Shown here: positions 1-8,660 of the stretch, piece by piece
Numbering within the stretch: position 1 is the first letter of the stretch
Layout: every line of letters starts with the position of its first letter
Source: a virus
Direction: 5' to 3' (one strand)
Virus record (IMG/VR): IMGVR_UViG_3300024261_001362
Span: 32,706-96,705 of that record
DNA length: 64,000 nucleotides
Translations under genes and position numbers: made by a program
The notes under the pieces: generated by a model
What the model was told of the DNA's origin: nothing
Database searches by the model: none
What the model saw: only the letters and a program-made list of their open reading frames with translations

Positions 1-167
1 AACATTCCAAAAGATGGAATCGTAGGATTGTAATCAATATCATTATAAAACAGACTAGCATCCTTTATTTTTCTACGTCGAATACTGCTATTTAGAGTCT
101 TGAAAATATCTATATTGCGATTTGCCGTATTTACTTTGTCTATATAAAAACCAATGTTCTTAAGCAT
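1..167 (-). CDS. N-terminus of an unidentified protein, cut by the window edge
   Basis: An ATG at 167 opens a frame that stays open to base 1, giving 55 residues beginning MLKNIGFYIDK. The start overlaps the stop of the GDP-fucose synthase gene by 8 bases, as expected for the next gene of the same operon. The visible part is rich in basic and aromatic residues and shows no domain I recognise. Its position at the end of the glycan island suggests another sugar-related enzyme, but that is inference only. Confidence 0.6.
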   Translation of the reverse strand, partial: MLKNIGFYIDKVNTANRNIDIFKTLNSSIRRRKIKDASLFYNDIDYNPTIPSFGM

Positions 168-1086
168 GTTTATTCTCCATATACCATTTAATGGTTCTCT
201 GTAGACCTTCTCTGAGGTCAATTTCAGCCTCAAATCCCAATCGTTCTTTTGCTCTTGATACATCTAAGCATCGACGAGGCTGACCGTCTGGTTTTGAGGA
301 ATCGTATAGTACTTCGCCATCATAGCCCATAATGTCTACAATCTCAGCGACCAAATCTTTAATTTTGATTTCTTTACCAGTGCCAATATTGATAGGCTCT
401 GGAGAAACATTATTTGTAATAGCAGCAACAATTGCTCTGCCACAGTCACCAACAAATAAGAATTCACGAGAAGCTTCACCAGTTCCCCATAAAGTAATTG
501 ATGGATCACCATTTTCTATTGCTTGATGAACTTTCAAGATAAGTGCGGGAATTACGTGACTACTTGTTAGGTTAAAATGATCATGAGGCCCATACATATT
601 TACTGGAATTAAATTGACACCATTAAAATCGTATTGCTCATGATATGCTTCCACCAGTCTCATAAGGGTCTTTTTAGCAATACCATATGGAGCATTGGTT
701 TCTTCTGGATAACCATTCCATAAATCTTCTTCCTTAAAAGGCACAGGTGTGAATTTGGGATATGCACAAACTGTTCCAAGTAAAATAAACTTAGGGACTT
801 TTGCTTTCATCGCTGAGTGAATAATATTAGTTCCCATAATCAGATTTTCATACATAAACTTTCCGGGATTTTCCTGGTTTGCACCAATACCTCCCACGCT
901 TCCCGCAGTATGTATAATAACATCTGGAGCACTTCTACTGATAACATCATCAGTGCATCTAGCTTTACATAAATTATAAGGTTTACTACCTATTGATCTG
1001 ACTTGGCTACTGCCAAATGTTTCTTGTAAAATTTTGGTAAGGTTTGTGCCCAAAAACCCAGTACCACCTGTTAGTAATATTCTCAT
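160..1086 (-). CDS. fcl: GDP-L-fucose synthase (NAD-dependent epimerase/dehydratase family)
   Basis: This short-chain dehydrogenase should convert GDP-4-keto-6-deoxy-mannose to GDP-L-fucose by epimerisation and NADPH reduction. The N-terminal Rossmann motif GGTGFLG (residues 7-13) binds the cofactor. Residues TVCAYP (about 105-110) match the SSCIYP region of the family, and Y134/K138 in APYGIAKK form the catalytic YxxxK pair. The 308-aa length is normal for the family. No GDP-mannose 4,6-dehydratase (Gmd) is seen in the window, so the substrate must come from the host or from genes beyond the edge. A GT10 fucosyltransferase at 8661-9575 is the likely consumer of the product. Confidence 0.92.
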   Translation of the reverse strand: MRILLTGGTGFLGTNLTKILQETFGSSQVRSIGSKPYNLCKARCTDDVISRSAPDVIIHTAGSVGGIGANQENPGKFMYENLIMGTNIIHSAMKAKVPKFILLGTVCAYPKFTPVPFKEEDLWNGYPEETNAPYGIAKKTLMRLVEAYHEQYDFNGVNLIPVNMYGPHDHFNLTSSHVIPALILKVHQAIENGDPSITLWGTGEASREFLFVGDCGRAIVAAITNNVSPEPINIGTGKEIKIKDLVAEIVDIMGYDGEVLYDSSKPDGQPRRCLDVSRAKERLGFEAEIDLREGLQRTIKWYMENKHA

Positions 1087-1126
1087 TAATAATGTTCTCC
1101 TTCAACTCGGTTTATATTTGCTACAT

Positions 1127-1930
1127 TTACCAATAACATCCAAATTCCATTGTTCCGTGATAGGGAGGGACTTCATGTGGCATTGGTCTTATCCAATCTT
1201 TTGTACCATACCAGTTATGTTGTTTGAACCCATCATCCCATCTCTTACCTCTTACACCATATAGTATTTGATTTCCCCCGCCGAGGTGGACACACGGTTT
1301 CCCCATTGCTTTGATATGCTGACAGATATGTAGCGATAGACCTCCACATCCTACTGTCGCAAAATCAAAATCTAATTTGTCAATCTCGGATAACATACTG
1401 TCCAGTTTCTGTCTCCAAGGTATTGGCTTATCACCAGTCCAATGCTCTGAGAATCTAGACGTTACCGTGGCTAACTCTTTAACTTTAGCCCCATCCCATA
1501 TTTTATCAAATTTTTTGATTTGGTTTTTTATAGTGTCGGAGAAAGGAGATACACACAAGACCTTCTTATCAGATAGACTATGGTGCCATCCCTCTTTACC
1601 AAACACAAATGGTTCCAATCCTTCAAAATCATTAAATACATTTTTATTGTGTGTGACATTGTTTATAATTTCTTCATCTTCCTTTTGTGGAGACCATTGT
1701 AAGATGTAGTCTAAGTCTGTCACGGCTTCTAGAAACGAAGAGCACCAATCGTTGAATTCATCTATACTGGGTGTGAAAATACCAGCACTTGAATGTAAAA
1801 ATGAACCAAAAAGCCGAGGCTGATTATTTGCAAAACTGAGAGCGTGCATTGCTTCCACATTGCCCATTTTACCAAATGAAATAGGTTTGTTATCTATGAT
1901 TGAAGATTTTATTATTTGGTTTATATTCAC
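1127..1930 (-). CDS. GT-D-fold-like glycosyltransferase domain protein
   Basis: The C-terminal half carries a pattern I associate with GT-D/DUF1792-like capsule enzymes: a DFATVGCGG segment, then GKPCVHLGGG and a YGVRGKRWD stretch. The N-terminal ISFGKMGNVEA resembles the nucleotide-sugar entry motif of that fold. The frame is open to a TTG at 1957 directly after the upstream stop. The GTG at 1930 is preferred because AAGGAAC lies just upstream of it; this gives 267 aa. Acceptor and donor are unknown. It lies between FkbM and GDP-fucose synthase genes, consistent with glycan assembly. Family assignment is from pattern memory and is moderate. Confidence 0.6.
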   Translation of the reverse strand: MNINQIIKSSIIDNKPISFGKMGNVEAMHALSFANNQPRLFGSFLHSSAGIFTPSIDEFNDWCSSFLEAVTDLDYILQWSPQKEDEEIINNVTHNKNVFNDFEGLEPFVFGKEGWHHSLSDKKVLCVSPFSDTIKNQIKKFDKIWDGAKVKELATVTSRFSEHWTGDKPIPWRQKLDSMLSEIDKLDFDFATVGCGGLSLHICQHIKAMGKPCVHLGGGNQILYGVRGKRWDDGFKQHNWYGTKDWIRPMPHEVPPYHGTMEFGCYW

Positions 1931-1957
1931 TTTTTGTTCCTTCTGACCCAACGCCAA

Positions 1958-2572
1958 TTATTTTTTAGTAAAAATTAAATCCTGTTGAAATAACTTACCG
2001 TCTGGATATCTTCCTTCACCACAGAGTCCAGATATTTTATAGTCTATACTATCCATATATTTAACAACTTCATCTTGATCTGGAGAACCAATATTATATT
2101 CCTCTAAAGAAGTTTCTAGACATATTACCTTGAAATTATCTATATATTCACTTGCTCCTTTTAAGATATCTAATTCTGAACCTTGAGTATCAATTTTGAT
2201 AGAATCATAGGTTATATCTTGATCTTTTAGAATATCATCTAACATTGTGGTTTTTTTAACAATATAATTTTCTGGTAAATAGTAATCATTATTTTCTTTG
2301 TAATATGACGTGCCAGTACAAGTGTCATTATTTTTATTAAGGTAAAACTTTACTTCCTTTTCAACATCAGACAATATTGCAATTTTATGAGGTAAAAATT
2401 TTCTACTTAATTCTATTGAATTTTTTTCATTACCTTCTATACAGTAGACGTACAGTTCTGTATTAAATCTTTTTTGAGTTGTGGCCCAATCTCCATCATG
2501 AGCACCAATGTCTAATAAATAGAAACATTGATTATCTATTAAAGTGGACCCTAAAATATCATGGCGAAACAT
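1958..2572 (-). CDS. FkbM-family methyltransferase
   Basis: A 204-aa SAM-dependent methyltransferase of the FkbM type, which O-methylates sugars or related hydroxyl groups. The LLDIGAHDGDWA segment (motif I, SAM binding), YCIEGNE, and the diagnostic IKIDTQGSELDILKGA block are all present. AAAGGATG precedes the ATG at 2572. It is one of two FkbM genes in the island (the other is at 15574-16215). The two are not close copies, suggesting different acceptor sugars. The downstream gene begins right at this stop. Confidence 0.88.
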   Translation of the reverse strand: MFRHDILGSTLIDNQCFYLLDIGAHDGDWATTQKRFNTELYVYCIEGNEKNSIELSRKFLPHKIAILSDVEKEVKFYLNKNNDTCTGTSYYKENNDYYLPENYIVKKTTMLDDILKDQDITYDSIKIDTQGSELDILKGASEYIDNFKVICLETSLEEYNIGSPDQDEVVKYMDSIDYKISGLCGEGRYPDGKLFQQDLIFTKK

Positions 2573-2610
2573 TATGACATCCTTTCACGCTTTGTTGTTG
2601 TTATTGTTTT

Positions 2611-3354
2611 TTAAAATTTAATTATACTCCCGTCTCCCCAGCCCGGAAGAAAATGATCGTGTCTAACAAAATACCAATTATTTTCAAGTATAAATTTAAA
2701 TTCTTTATTAAGCTTGTTAAGGTGGTAAAACGACATTCTGTGATCACAGTGGTCGATTCCCTCATTAAAAATATCCATGAAATTTAGATAGAGGTCTAAG
2801 TAGTGTTTGATGTGAGTAGGAGTTGAAGCTATAATCCCTGTAGTTACATGGTCTTTATGCATACGTGAGTCTGGGCTATAGCCATCGTATATAGCGTCAT
2901 CATCTATTTGTTCTACAAACTTAGCGGTAGGTGCTACATCTGTTCTAGTCCAAACAGCTAAATCATATTCATCCATAAATTCTGACATCATCTCTCCAGA
3001 TTTCCACCTAGAGTATAACATTGATTGAAATATATCGGAGGAAGCTGTTGCTTTAAGTGGTTTGCCGTTGTTGTTATCTAATATTTCTATTTTGGGAAAC
3101 TCTTTTTGTTTTTCAAATAAATATTTTCTTGGTTTATAAAGGTCTAATATTTTCTTGTCAGTATCTGGCTGTACAACATCTGATGTTCGCGGGTTTCTAT
3201 CAGAATATATTTTTAATTCTTCTCCAATATTTGATTCGTCAAACCACAGGTGGAAGAAATAATCTACTTCATGATTTGATAAGCTTTCAGATAAGTATTT
3301 GTGCCCAATATTAAAATGTCTTGGTTGACCACTTAAACATACTGCTATCTTCAT
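2611..3354 (-). CDS. Putative GT-A glycosyltransferase of viral type
   Basis: The protein begins MKIAVCLSGQPRHF, an opening seen in many phage and giant-virus glycosyltransferase-like proteins. It contains AVWTRTDV, a possible metal or donor binding site, near the middle. The ATG at 3354 overlaps the upstream stop as ATGA and has GGGAG upstream, so it is preferred over an in-frame start five codons earlier. The 247-aa product ends with HDHFLPGWGDG. It has no signal peptide or membrane segment, so it is presumably cytoplasmic. Family and specificity are not identified. Confidence 0.55.
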   Translation of the reverse strand: MKIAVCLSGQPRHFNIGHKYLSESLSNHEVDYFFHLWFDESNIGEELKIYSDRNPRTSDVVQPDTDKKILDLYKPRKYLFEKQKEFPKIEILDNNNGKPLKATASSDIFQSMLYSRWKSGEMMSEFMDEYDLAVWTRTDVAPTAKFVEQIDDDAIYDGYSPDSRMHKDHVTTGIIASTPTHIKHYLDLYLNFMDIFNEGIDHCDHRMSFYHLNKLNKEFKFILENNWYFVRHDHFLPGWGDGSIIKF

Positions 3355-4205
3355 GATAAATTCTCCCAAAAAAAGTGTAAGATATCATGTATTTTATCTT
3401 TGTGATCTAAATATGGTACTGGGCAGTGAATATCCACATAGTTACTTTTTGTGTTTTTATCAAACTGACATCCTGTAGACCTGCATATTTTTTTAGAGGG
3501 ATTACGTTTAAACGGTCTTTCAAATCCGGTAAATTTATCTAAGTAATTTTTATGTATTAGGGATGTCGTATAAATCTCTTCCCATGCCCATATGCCGTGC
3601 TGTCTGATCTCAGTTTCACCCCAGTGTCGTTGATCTTGTAGTTCTGCATAAGAAGCTCCAATTTTTTTACGGTGCGATCTCCACTGATCCAGTAATGCTA
3701 CAATGTGTGTTTCTAATGATAGATTCAGTTCTAACGCTTTTGTGAATGTAGATCCTTTTGCGACGTGGTAGTGTGCATTTAGATAAGACCTGTCTGGAGC
3801 AGGCCCGTCTTTTTTCCATATTCCTATTGGAACCCCAGTCGATTCCTCCGTAGCGTCTTCTGCCAAGTGTACATAGTGGTCGTCTGGAACATTAGAAATG
3901 TTATCAATAAAGTGTTCTCTTTGTAAAGGTATTTGATCTATATCTCCTATCATCCAAGTTGTGTCTGGTTCATTGCTGGTATAATGGAATTTATTAAATG
4001 CAAATTGAACTGTGGTTGGATATCCTTCTATATAATCAATCTCTATAATTTTCCCATACTCTTCACTTAAATCGCAGTTCTCTTTTTTGCCGTATAGTAG
4101 CAGGACACAATCCATATCTAAAAACTTATTATGTATTTTAGAATTGATGTTCCAAAAATCGCTATATTGCTCTGTAGCACACCATATCACTTTATCAATT
4201 TTCAT
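3351..4205 (-). CDS. Putative glycosyltransferase
   Basis: A 284-aa soluble protein with a WMIGDIDQIPL motif around residue 85, which looks like the DxD metal/nucleotide-sugar site of GT-A glycosyltransferases. Further conserved-looking segments are WGETEIRQHG and a Cys/His-containing C-terminus with HCPVPYLDHKD. The gene overlaps both neighbours (ATGA with the next gene, 11 bases with the previous one), placing it firmly in the glycan operon. I cannot name a CAZy family. Confidence 0.5.
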   Translation of the reverse strand: MKIDKVIWCATEQYSDFWNINSKIHNKFLDMDCVLLLYGKKENCDLSEEYGKIIEIDYIEGYPTTVQFAFNKFHYTSNEPDTTWMIGDIDQIPLQREHFIDNISNVPDDHYVHLAEDATEESTGVPIGIWKKDGPAPDRSYLNAHYHVAKGSTFTKALELNLSLETHIVALLDQWRSHRKKIGASYAELQDQRHWGETEIRQHGIWAWEEIYTTSLIHKNYLDKFTGFERPFKRNPSKKICRSTGCQFDKNTKSNYVDIHCPVPYLDHKDKIHDILHFFWENLS

Positions 4206-5073
4206 TATTCTTCTCTCTATTTATAGCTTCTAGTTTTTCTCTTAATAAACTTGTAAAACCATCTTTATCAGTGTTAATCAAAAAGTTTGGGTTGTCAACA
4301 TATGTAAACATAGGAAACTGAGCGGTTTCCAAATTTTTTCGTGTTAGCGAGAGTAAATTATTCATATGTGCATACACTGCCTGTCCACCACCCTCACCAA
4401 TATGAATATTGAAAGCAGATCTTTTTAATATCTTCATATTCTTAATTATACATTCGAGATTATATAAACTTAATGAATCTTCATGAGTTAAGTCTTGTAA
4501 GTTTTTAATACCACCATTGATAATATCTTCGTATATAGAGAATGTTCCGTGCCAAGACAACTCTGAGCATTCAGTAAATTTTTTCTCTCCAATGATTTTT
4601 ACTTTTGTGTCGTAGTTATTAAATATGCTAAATAAGGTATCTTTTATTCCACTCCATGATTGATGTAGGTCTTTATCTATTCCTGTCATACACTTTGTAT
4701 TCATCACGATATAGTTTTCTTTCTCACCTACATCACCAAATAGGTTGCTTGCTGAGTGAGATGGTAATGAGTTTTTGGGTGTGCCGAGAAGGGCGGCTAT
4801 ATCTTGTGCAAGGGTATCAGATATAATTTCTACGTTAGGTGTTCCTCCTCCTTCCTCTATTACTTTTACATTCGGAATATCGTTACATAAAAATTTTAAT
4901 AAACTTAAAAGATCTTCAGCCCATGTTTTAGGATATTCAGGACGAATTACTTGCATAGTATCATAATCAAGAAACAGCTCAAAATTTATATTTGGATGCC
5001 CCCTAAATACAACTAAATAGTCTAAAAACACTTGCATACCTGAATATACTTTTACTTTTTTAACAACATTCAT
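4195..5073 (-). CDS. Unidentified protein of the glycan island, possibly GT-B-like
   Basis: The 292-aa product has an alternating alpha/beta pattern. NYIVMNTKCM, then KVKIIGEKKF, is reminiscent of the nucleotide-binding half of GT-B enzymes such as the ADP-heptose transferases. NIHIGEGGGQAVYAHMNN, with its triple glycine, could be a loop for a sugar nucleotide. It starts at ATG 5073 with AAGGATAAAC upstream and overlaps the GDPD-like gene by 14 bases. The glycosyltransferase reading is inferred from context more than from motifs. Confidence 0.4.
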   Translation of the reverse strand: MNVVKKVKVYSGMQVFLDYLVVFRGHPNINFELFLDYDTMQVIRPEYPKTWAEDLLSLLKFLCNDIPNVKVIEEGGGTPNVEIISDTLAQDIAALLGTPKNSLPSHSASNLFGDVGEKENYIVMNTKCMTGIDKDLHQSWSGIKDTLFSIFNNYDTKVKIIGEKKFTECSELSWHGTFSIYEDIINGGIKNLQDLTHEDSLSLYNLECIIKNMKILKRSAFNIHIGEGGGQAVYAHMNNLLSLTRKNLETAQFPMFTYVDNPNFLINTDKDGFTSLLREKLEAINREKNNEN

Positions 5074-5527
5074 GTTTATCCTTATATTTTAGTGGGAAGT
5101 CCGTTAGTATAGCTAGGCATTTTTCATCGGAACACATATAATTATAGTACTCTGGCATAACTAAAACACAATTTTTATCTAAATTTTTAGTTGGTTTACA
5201 AAATAAATAGTTCTTTGAAGTTAATACATATTCATCGTCATCATGTCCGAAGTAATTTAATTCATTATTTGAATCATTCTGTCTTAGGTAACGCATAACG
5301 TCTAAGTTTTTACAATGAATCCATAACTTATCTTTATGGGTGTATAAAAAATCTTCTGTCACATTATACTCTGGTCCGTCATGACCTAAAAATAGACCAT
5401 CATATGTATACCATAGATCCACTTCTACGTGGAATTCTTTGTTTATAGCATTAATAATATATTCTGGACTATTTTCTAATTCCGTAATTGGTCCATCAAT
5501 ATTACCTCTATGAGCGATTAAAATCAT
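5060..5527 (-). CDS. Glycerophosphodiester phosphodiesterase-like (PLC-like TIM barrel) protein, short
   Basis: The start of the protein shows the GDPD signature: LIAHRGN (catalytic HRG), an ENSPEYI segment, VEVDLWYTYDG (ExD metal ligands) and LGHDG. GDPD enzymes hydrolyse glycerophosphodiesters and normally have about 230-300 residues. This one has 155 and ends soon after an ILTDFPL segment that would be the last strand, so the barrel looks trimmed. The ATG at 5527 has AGGTGG upstream; the gene overlaps the nucleotidyltransferase gene by 20 bases. It may act on a glycerophosphate-bearing glycan or on a sugar phosphate; unproven. Confidence 0.7.
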   Translation of the reverse strand: MILIAHRGNIDGPITELENSPEYIINAINKEFHVEVDLWYTYDGLFLGHDGPEYNVTEDFLYTHKDKLWIHCKNLDVMRYLRQNDSNNELNYFGHDDDEYVLTSKNYLFCKPTKNLDKNCVLVMPEYYNYMCSDEKCLAILTDFPLKYKDKHECC

Positions 5528-6278
5528 CAAACCACCTCATCCAAAAAATATAATCTTCTACATCTCTAGGTACTCCAAGTGCCACATATGGACATTTATA
5601 TGCTTTTACTTTTAGTCCATCCTTGACCATATGTTCGACAGCTTGAGTAACATAAAATTCATTGTTGACCTTAATATCTTTATCTATTAAGAAATTAAAA
5701 TATTCCTTCATAGTACTACATCTTCTAAAGAAATAATTACCACTTGATCCTCCCTTGTTTGCATCTGCGAAATCTTCTTCTGTAAAGGAATGTTTTTCAC
5801 GAACATTCGTCACGTTTAGATTTTCATCGTGCTCAACGAGACAGTAATAACTATTGCTTCTCCAATGTGGGTTTTTAAAGTCGTGGACTGTCATTCCGCC
5901 ATCGTAGCCATCGAAGGCTTTGACCATATCACGTATAGTAGTACCTTGCAATGTGTCTATATAGCTAACTAATATTGGCTGATCGTCATCTAATTCTGAA
6001 AATATTTGTCTAATGGAGTAGATTGGGCCAAGGTTGTTATGAGGTATTGTTAGAACACAGGCATCTTTACAATATTTATGTATCTCATCTTTTATCTTAT
6101 AGTTTTCGAGATCTTCTTGTCTACATAAAAATATAGACTCGTAGTCATTAAAATCCTTAAACGAATTCACAAATGTTCCCACCATAGACATTCCATTTAT
6201 ATCGGCAACTGCTTTGTGTGGATATCCGTTATCGGTAAATCTTTTACTATTTCCTGAAAGTGTAATTAAATGTATCAT
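5508..6278 (-). CDS. Sugar-phosphate nucleotidyltransferase
   Basis: A 256-aa NTP-transferase-fold protein expected to activate a sugar or polyol phosphate as an NDP/CDP derivative. It has the N-terminal LSGNSKRFTDNGYPHKAV (variant of GxGxRF...PKP), then VSYIDT for the metal-binding aspartate and a GGSSGNYFFRR acceptor-side segment. The ATG overlaps the GT32 stop as ATGA. It directly follows the GDPD-like gene in the cluster order. The substrate cannot be told from sequence alone. Confidence 0.75.
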   Translation of the reverse strand: MIHLITLSGNSKRFTDNGYPHKAVADINGMSMVGTFVNSFKDFNDYESIFLCRQEDLENYKIKDEIHKYCKDACVLTIPHNNLGPIYSIRQIFSELDDDQPILVSYIDTLQGTTIRDMVKAFDGYDGGMTVHDFKNPHWRSNSYYCLVEHDENLNVTNVREKHSFTEEDFADANKGGSSGNYFFRRCSTMKEYFNFLIDKDIKVNNEFYVTQAVEHMVKDGLKVKAYKCPYVALGVPRDVEDYIFWMRWFDDFNRS

Positions 6279-6991
6279 TTATTAACCTTTTTAAATACTG
6301 ATTTCATCTTGTGTTCTTCTCTCCAATGGGGCTTATCTACGGTTAACAAATACGAGTCTTTATGTTTGAATATACAGTAGTCTCCGTAATCGTATGTATA
6401 CAACCTACATCGTAGGTTATCAAATTTAGCAGAACTCATCTTTTCGTTAATAGTTGAATCTGACTTTTTGTAAATATTAATATCAAGTGGGAACAAAATT
6501 TCTCTAACAGCCGATGAATAAACTTGCGGTCCTGTTAATTCTAATATATTTTCTGTCGTTTCATTTTTAATATTGTAAACACATTTTTCGATTGTTCTTT
6601 CTAAAATGGGGTGTTCTTTACTAAACATTAAGCACCATTGAACGAATGTATCTTGATTCCCTTCTCTGCTGATTATAGCACGATCAGACTCTTTTATTAG
6701 TCCATCAAGATTTTTATGTATGTGGGAATCTATATCTAAATAAATCCCTCCTTGTTTATATAGTATTAGATATCTCCATAGGTCTGATTTAGCTGCTCCT
6801 ATATTTAGTTTTTCGTAGGTTGACAGCATGTCTTTATCGTAGTGTTGTTTGATAAAATAGAATATATCTTCGTCGTCATATAACTCATATTCATATGACG
6901 GATTCAAAAATATCATTTCGTCCACATAATCTTTTACTCTATGCGGTAAGTTTTTAGTAACCCAAGTTTGATATATTTTTTTAGTTATCAT
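6275..6991 (-). CDS. GT32-family (OCH1-like) glycosyltransferase
   Basis: The start IYQTWVTKNLP and the block AAKSDLWRYLILYKQGG followed by IYLDIDS form the classic GT32 / Gly_transf_sug signature, with the DxD in LDID. Family members transfer mannose, galactose or similar sugars from nucleotide donors. The 238-aa length is typical. The C-terminal region (about residues 170-238) is variable. It overlaps the nucleotidyltransferase gene downstream by 4 bases. Confidence 0.85.
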   Translation of the reverse strand: MITKKIYQTWVTKNLPHRVKDYVDEMIFLNPSYEYELYDDEDIFYFIKQHYDKDMLSTYEKLNIGAAKSDLWRYLILYKQGGIYLDIDSHIHKNLDGLIKESDRAIISREGNQDTFVQWCLMFSKEHPILERTIEKCVYNIKNETTENILELTGPQVYSSAVREILFPLDINIYKKSDSTINEKMSSAKFDNLRCRLYTYDYGDYCIFKHKDSYLLTVDKPHWREEHKMKSVFKKVNK

Positions 6992-7028
6992 TTTTGCTCA
7001 CAAATGGATATTTATTAATGTCCATTCC

Positions 7029-7985
7029 CTAATCTAGATATATTTTTTTGAATGTTTCCATTATCACACTAGGTATATATTCTCTATATGCGTTCCAGTC
7101 TTTGCCTTCTTGTCGTTTAAAATTAAGAAATATTTCTAATAACTGATCTTTATTGTCGTAGTAAATCCCTTTCTCTCCGAGGATTGATATGTGAGTTCTT
7201 TCTCTAGATCCAAACCAAGTGATAACTGCTTTATTTTTTGTTGAAAATTCTCCACAAGTTAGTCCAAAGCTTTCTCCTTCATGTCTAGCGTGTATCATGG
7301 CGTCACAGCTATTTATAAATTTTGTTTTGTATTCCATATCTGCTGTTGGCTTTATGTGAATTATTCTTGGGTGTTCTATAAACTCATTTGTATTTTGAAA
7401 GATGAAGTATATATCATCTCTTTTTGATAGTGCTTCTATTATCACGTCTTCAACGAATGGTAAATTCCAAGTATTAAGACCTCCATTTCTACCAAACACA
7501 ATTGAGTTTTTTGGTATACCAAGCTCTGATCGTAAATCCTCTTTTAATTCTGGTAAATCTATCATATGAGGGACCGCTGGGATTTGTCCGCTGGAGCAAT
7601 ATTCACTAACCCAATATGAGTTGTAGGCATATACATCGCCATGTGATTCTGATGGTGGCACAAGACCCACAGCTTGCACTAACATTTTAGAATTCTTAAA
7701 GAAAACTCCATCGTCTTTTCTTCCTGCCTTTATTACGAAAATAGCATCTATATTTAATTCTTTTAATCTATCGTCTATGTCTGAAATAGATTTCCCAGAA
7801 AATACTCTATTTGTAAAACGTCTCTCAAATTTATCTATAGCTGTTTGATCATTTGCAGGATTATTTTCGCGGTAGAATATAAAGGATTCATTACCTAGAA
7901 TTGATTCATTATAGTTTGCATAATCGTAAATAGCTACAGTTGTGCCCATCAAACAAAGGGAGTTGTCATAAAACGCAATCTTCAT
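7029..7985 (-). CDS. GT-B glycosyltransferase (GT4-like)
   Basis: A 318-aa GT-B protein. FGRNGGLNTWN starts the C-terminal Rossmann half. DAMIHARHEGESFGLTCGEFS contains the E-x7-E nucleotide-sugar motif typical of GT4 retaining enzymes, followed by KAVITW. GGAGAATAATA precedes the ATG at 7985. It resembles phage and giant-virus glycosyltransferases more than a full-length bacterial GT4 (usually 350-400 aa). Confidence 0.75.
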   Translation of the reverse strand: MKIAFYDNSLCLMGTTVAIYDYANYNESILGNESFIFYRENNPANDQTAIDKFERRFTNRVFSGKSISDIDDRLKELNIDAIFVIKAGRKDDGVFFKNSKMLVQAVGLVPPSESHGDVYAYNSYWVSEYCSSGQIPAVPHMIDLPELKEDLRSELGIPKNSIVFGRNGGLNTWNLPFVEDVIIEALSKRDDIYFIFQNTNEFIEHPRIIHIKPTADMEYKTKFINSCDAMIHARHEGESFGLTCGEFSTKNKAVITWFGSRERTHISILGEKGIYYDNKDQLLEIFLNFKRQEGKDWNAYREYIPSVIMETFKKIYLD

Positions 7986-7987
7986 TA

Positions 7988-8659
7988 TTATTCTCCGTAC
8001 TTTTTAATTAAATATTCTTCGGTGTGGATAGTTGTATTAAAAATTTCTGAGTTTTTATTTTGCTCTGCTAGAGATGGCTCGAACCAATAGTTATTAAGTT
8101 GGAATGTTTCTATTAGGTAATTAAAATAGTGGTCAGCAGCATCATTAGCATCATGGATATTATGGATCAATTTATTAATACAGTTTCTACTAATCATAAA
8201 TGCGTGTGTACATCTTGAACCATTCACCCTATAGACATTTTGGTGAGGAACTGCTTTTGCGTGTAGGTCACAACATGAACCAACCCAAGCCAAATCCCAA
8301 TTTTCTGGTAATTGACCTTTAAAGTTATTAAAAAGGTTTATGAAGTCTGGATGTAACTCAACGTCATCCTCTAGCATAAGTACAGACTCGTATCCTTGCT
8401 CGTATGCATCTTTAATCGCCCAGCAATACTTTAAGGTTAAGGATATTTCTGAAAGGTTGAGTTTAGTGTTTCTTGATGATGACCCAAAAATTTTAGGATA
8501 CTCTTTTTGAACTTGGTCAATATCCCAAGTTTCCTTATCGAAGCATTCAACAAAATGATATTCATTTAAACCAAGCTGTTCCAGATGTTCAATAACATAC
8601 TTTTTTCTTTCTTTTAGCTTATTCCAGTGACATATGTATATGTGATCCACATCTATCAT
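7988..8659 (-). CDS. GT25-family glycosyltransferase (LPS-type)
   Basis: The 223-aa protein shows the GT25 pattern: an N-terminal YICHWNKLKERKKY region, LSEISLTLKYCWAIKDAYEQG, then SVLMLEDDVELHPDF with the DxD-like EDD, and a later SRCTHAFMISR. GT25 enzymes transfer galactose or related sugars in lipooligosaccharide and collagen-type glycosylation. A TAGTATG junction links it to the fucosyltransferase gene. Cytoplasmic, no membrane segment. Confidence 0.86.
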   Translation of the reverse strand: MIDVDHIYICHWNKLKERKKYVIEHLEQLGLNEYHFVECFDKETWDIDQVQKEYPKIFGSSSRNTKLNLSEISLTLKYCWAIKDAYEQGYESVLMLEDDVELHPDFINLFNNFKGQLPENWDLAWVGSCCDLHAKAVPHQNVYRVNGSRCTHAFMISRNCINKLIHNIHDANDAADHYFNYLIETFQLNNYWFEPSLAEQNKNSEIFNTTIHTEEYLIKKYGE

Positions 8660-8660
8660 A

